Shown: piece after piece, positions 28,101-29,921 of the stretch | Layout: each line of letters begins with the position of its first letter | Position numbering within the stretch: position 1 is the stretch's first letter | Source of the DNA: Paulinella micropora | Lineage: Eukaryota > Cercozoa > Imbricatea > Euglyphida | Length of the DNA: 29,921 bases | Reading direction: 5' to 3' | Assembly: GCA_009731375.1 (NCBI GenBank) | Contig: BJOX01000044.1 | Span: 854,243 to 884,163, forward strand | The notes under the pieces: generated by a model | Seen by the model: the letters and a program-made list of their open reading frames with translations, nothing else | Told to the model about the DNA's origin: nothing | Databases searched by the model: none | Translations under genes and position numbers: made by a program

Positions 28101-29921
28101 CGGGCATCGTTAACACCAGTCCTCCGTCTTTCGGGTCTTTGTAAATGAGATCTTTGAGCGCATGAAACGCTTGCAAAGCCTCTTCGCCCCACTTCTCAAA
28201 GTCTCCAAAATCTATCATTTTCTCCAACTTAGCCCGTGTTGCACCCCAATCGGGTATAAACTGGCTATAGTATTGCGCCATCGCAAGGAATGAGTGCAAT
28301 TCAGTGCGGTTCTTCGGTATCGGTCGATTCATAATCTCCTCCCTCTTCTCTTTGGATATCGAGACTCGATTATGGGAGATCTCGTACCCTAAGTATGTCA
28401 CACTCGTCTTGGCAAGTTGACACTTCTTTAGATTGCACTTCAGGCCAAAAGCTCCGATGCGCCTGAATATATCGGACAAATGATCGATATGCTCCTCCAT
28501 TGTGTTAGAGTATACGATAATGTCATCGATATAGCAAAATGCATATTCTCCCGCCTTCTGTCCCCGCCTTCTCATAAAGCCACCGTCAGACAAATCATCG
28601 TACTGACTGCTCAACATCTTCTGCATCGCCTTCTGGAAAAGTCCTGGGGCTTGCTTGAGGCCCATCGGAAGCACTTTCCATTGGTATATTTCCATACCCA
28701 CCACAAACGCCGTCAGCCATCTGGACTTTTCCTCCAGTGGTATCTGCCAGAAGCCATTCTTAAGGTCAATGACCGAATAGAATTTTGCATTCCGCAGTAC
28801 TCTCCTTCCTTCTTCTAATGTCGGGAGAGGATTTCTCTCTTCCTCCAGCACCTTGTTAACACGAGCATAGTTAACTGTCAGGCGCCATTCTCCTCCTGGC
28901 TTCGGCACTATTCTCGGTTGTGAGACTATTGAGGATGTTGATCTCTCAATAAAGTCCTCATTGAGCAGCTGTCTTGCTAGCTCCTCCGCTATCTTCGCCT
29001 CATGTATACTCAAATTCGCCCTTCGTGGTGCCGGTGACGGCTCCGCACCCGGTATTTTGTAAATAACCGCAGTGAAATCTTCAGGCTTGACACCACCTGC
29101 ATGTGGAGGGTCAAAAATTTCCTTGTTCGCCTCTAATTTGGCTTTTAAAAGCTCCTTCTCCTTCTCCGTGCCTACTCCTTCTTCCAATATTTTCCGCGCC
29201 GCCTCTTGAAAATCTTCATCAGACATCTGCTTATGCTGCTTGAGGGGTTCTCTGTCCTCCTCCAAGCCTAAGTCCTCTTCCGAGACATCATCTAGGCCCG
29301 TCTTTTCATACGTGACCGTGTCCGGCTCATCATCTTTACCGAGCTCCACCAGCATGTCAATGAGTCTCGCGTATTGCAAAGGAGCTTTACGGGTGTAAAA
29401 ACCATCAAAGCATGTGAATGCTTGCGGTATCAATTTCAACTTGTCGAGGTCTCTGAGCTTCCGCTTGTATGCACTGCTCTGCTCACGAGTTCCCATTCGA
29501 CAAGCCACCACTAGCTGTTGCTTGCGAGAGGGTACCGGCAAAGGATGATCAATAAGCCGGTCCCTTATTTCCTGCGCCCATATCGCCTTCTCATTATATG
29601 GCAGGATAATATTATACGGCTTATTATTTTCGAATAAAGTCCGTAAGCATTTCTTCACTTCAGACAGTGAACGCGGCCACGTGGGCTCGTCACCCCAGAA
29701 ATCAGTAATAAAACGTTTAATAGTTTCTGGTGGAGTATCCGGGATTCGCCCCGTTCTCCTTGGTACAAACGCCTCCCTTTTTTCTTCTCCTACTTTCGCA
29801 TGGAAACAGTATCCGTTAGTAATATGGACATCTGTTCCTACTCCTTCCGCGAATCTCGCCAACGACGGGCTTCTTTGTGCGACACATATAATCTCCTCCT
29901 TTCGCTTCTCGATTAAGTCAT
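25195..29921 (-). CDS. Ty3/gypsy-type retrotransposon pol polyprotein, N-terminus beyond window
   Basis: An uninterrupted frame from the right edge to TGA at 25195-25197; at least 1,574 codons. Seen in order: an N-terminal region of about 270 residues without a recognisable aspartic protease motif; RT with YIDD at 28522-28533 and SVIDLKNGFWQIP; RNase H with DTDAS at about 28077, TDHH and ADSLSR; integrase with H-x6-H and C-x2-C at about 27120-27000 and a D, D, E triad at about 26913, 26733 and 26625 (last spacing 35 residues); and a GPY/F module (HWKGPYQI) near 26180. The domain order RT-RH-IN is that of Ty3/gypsy (Metaviridae). The last 295 residues, charged and then more ordered, match no domain I know; no chromodomain is evident. 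The codon at 29860-29862 is TTG and the frame stays open upstream, so that is not the start. The intact frame suggests a young copy. Gag and protease should lie to the right. Confidence 0.95.
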   Translation of the reverse strand, partial: DLIEKRKEEIICVAQRSPSLARFAEGVGTDVHITNGYCFHAKVGEEKREAFVPRRTGRIPDTPPETIKRFITDFWGDEPTWPRSLSEVKKCLRTLFENNKPYNIILPYNEKAIWAQEIRDRLIDHPLPVPSRKQQLVVACRMGTREQSSAYKRKLRDLDKLKLIPQAFTCFDGFYTRKAPLQYARLIDMLVELGKDDEPDTVTYEKTGLDDVSEEDLGLEEDREPLKQHKQMSDEDFQEAARKILEEGVGTEKEKELLKAKLEANKEIFDPPHAGGVKPEDFTAVIYKIPGAEPSPAPRRANLSIHEAKIAEELARQLLNEDFIERSTSSIVSQPRIVPKPGGEWRLTVNYARVNKVLEEERNPLPTLEEGRRVLRNAKFYSVIDLKNGFWQIPLEEKSRWLTAFVVGMEIYQWKVLPMGLKQAPGLFQKAMQKMLSSQYDDLSDGGFMRRRGQKAGEYAFCYIDDIIVYSNTMEEHIDHLSDIFRRIGAFGLKCNLKKCQLAKTSVTYLGYEISHNRVSISKEKREEIMNRPIPKNRTELHSFLAMAQYYSQFIPDWGATRAKLEKMIDFGDFEKWGEEALQAFHALKDLIYKDPKDGGLVLTMPDFTKQFVVDTDASKFAIGAVLQQEDEEKKLRPIMFISRKLCAAERNYCTRQREALAVVWALKRLREYLWGGPQFTVRTDHHNLLWLMNHEQTGRLARWQAFLSCFDFTMVHLPGKRNVVADSLSRLEFNSEVSALVSTVEMEDLSTDKVYEVSHIEAMEMASGVRYDRTGLRYSPQGPDHGICCELHTQEDAEWSYEVYENAKANIREEEETQEVYAEPPQERRSDLDDDPERIGVRLEDGTIHIASPTAWRQQQAQDPEFKELIQLYQNPDELRMTKAIKDQMKEMGWRDGLLWYKGLHGRYASQPDKWTLWVPESLRRFIFVAAHNCPLLAHPGRQRTHMFVARRFWWKKMKEEIDQAVDACIPCKINKTPLKANFGLIGEFPLHAGMFEFIHIDHVGPFPESKDGYKYLLTAIDRATNYVWIIPVKDVTGKTTAEALIDRIISQIGVPRKICSDRGSDFNNEVIDKLSKYYGMKWQYVTAYNPRANGKIERVHRPLKASLKMYCTKKENQRAWVEAAPSFAFAMNCLPSTALGGSKSSISPYQLVYGREPDIPTSLLHPKDTWADADELFGMRLRVKMEAEQIVRAHREAERRKTDAEGVRQAHLDQIKFQVGDIVLLYHPQVPKGVSSKLFTHWKGPYQIMEQTGPLNYKIRGRGKVQIVNVRRLIKYDPFLLEDESVEEALKRMKDDFKEVPPIHKEAGIDQDDAYRAPIAEKEESEVDSKEKTDRISAVGTQSKSPREHSGKKEKITEAQLRRARNDLINDQPRKAMRSMRSKDVHQEEEGTDTDPNAGNVEIVHERWKEGDAIATIAWVKNVFYLMRPAEQHVADDTLSDLYLMRVVAVPRQMRVTRTLKISSAAKIVQPILQFWRSMDPVEDPKARHYLPVYKDAKSLETWDDTITPRDKDYTAWTIQTLPRGVLDVPFELSLGGIPNKIWDILEQSKFDLTFVGGPPPGKEIRARRRRQ

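Noticed and set aside
29860-29862. This codon as the start of the retrotransposon protein
   Set aside because: It is TTG, and the same frame stays open for 19 more codons to the window edge, so the true N-terminus lies outside.

Overview
This is a stretch of a repeat-rich, intron-rich nuclear genome of a eukaryote. The evidence is GT-AG introns, tRNA-derived SINEs with trinucleotide tails, fold-back MITEs, a Ty3/gypsy-type retroelement, and very dense microsatellites: (ATT)n, (TATC)n, (GTA)n, (TATATG)n, (CT)n and (TTC)n. The species cannot be named from this window. An alga or other protist is my best guess, because the host gene resembles the plant ADP-glucose phosphorylase/GALT branch and carries homopolymeric amino-acid inserts as many protist proteins do. 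Six runs of N break the assembly, most of them beside homopolymers or dinucleotide runs.

Main result, 0.9-18.8 kb, plus strand: one protein-coding gene is scattered over about 18 kb in at least 16, probably 17, small exons (25 to about 110 nt apart from two exons swollen by low-complexity codon runs). Joined by splice site and codon phase, the exons follow the order of a galactose-1-phosphate uridylyltransferase (GALT) family enzyme of the HIT superfamily. That order is CPFC zinc knuckle, VVPN strand, GYH...IE, LFK/NHG..SGGS, HEHFQ nucleophile loop, LPFVPKR, second CxxC, PFAS...IIPKTH, YN..FQTAP, FHWHIEILPR, GFELGAG, and a C-terminal helix with stop at 18805. Every junction is phase-compatible and all expected zinc and catalytic residues are present. 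The 5' end, with the start codon, lies off the left edge.

The introns hold the most unusual signal. Fragments of this gene's own exons have been amplified beside the parent exon: the HEHFQ exon eight times (with a 319-bp higher-order period), the GYH exon as inverted and direct copies, and the tails of the YN-FQTAP and CxxC exons three and two times. A 45-bp minisatellite ends on an exon's acceptor site. Most copies carry exon tail plus 5' splice site plus the start of the downstream intron, mixed with (TATC)n or (TACA)n. Other intron contents are three SINEs, two copies of a 495-bp repeat that shares its 3' end with the SINE (a probable partner LINE tail), two MITEs in opposite orientation, three copies of a repeat with a (TATC)n tail, a 48-bp minisatellite and long hairpins.

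18.8-23.8 kb: no recognisable gene. The region holds arrays built on a perfect 14-bp AT palindrome, two of them sharing a duplicated block, plus several hairpins and (GATA)n tracts.

23.8-29.9 kb, minus strand: the 3' part of a Ty3/gypsy-type LTR retrotransposon. An uninterrupted pol frame (RT, RNase H, HHCC/DD35E integrase, GPY/F module, about 300-residue C-terminal extension) runs off the right edge. It is followed by an untranslated stretch, a polypurine tract and a probable 3' LTR. Gag, protease and 5' LTR would lie to the right of the window.
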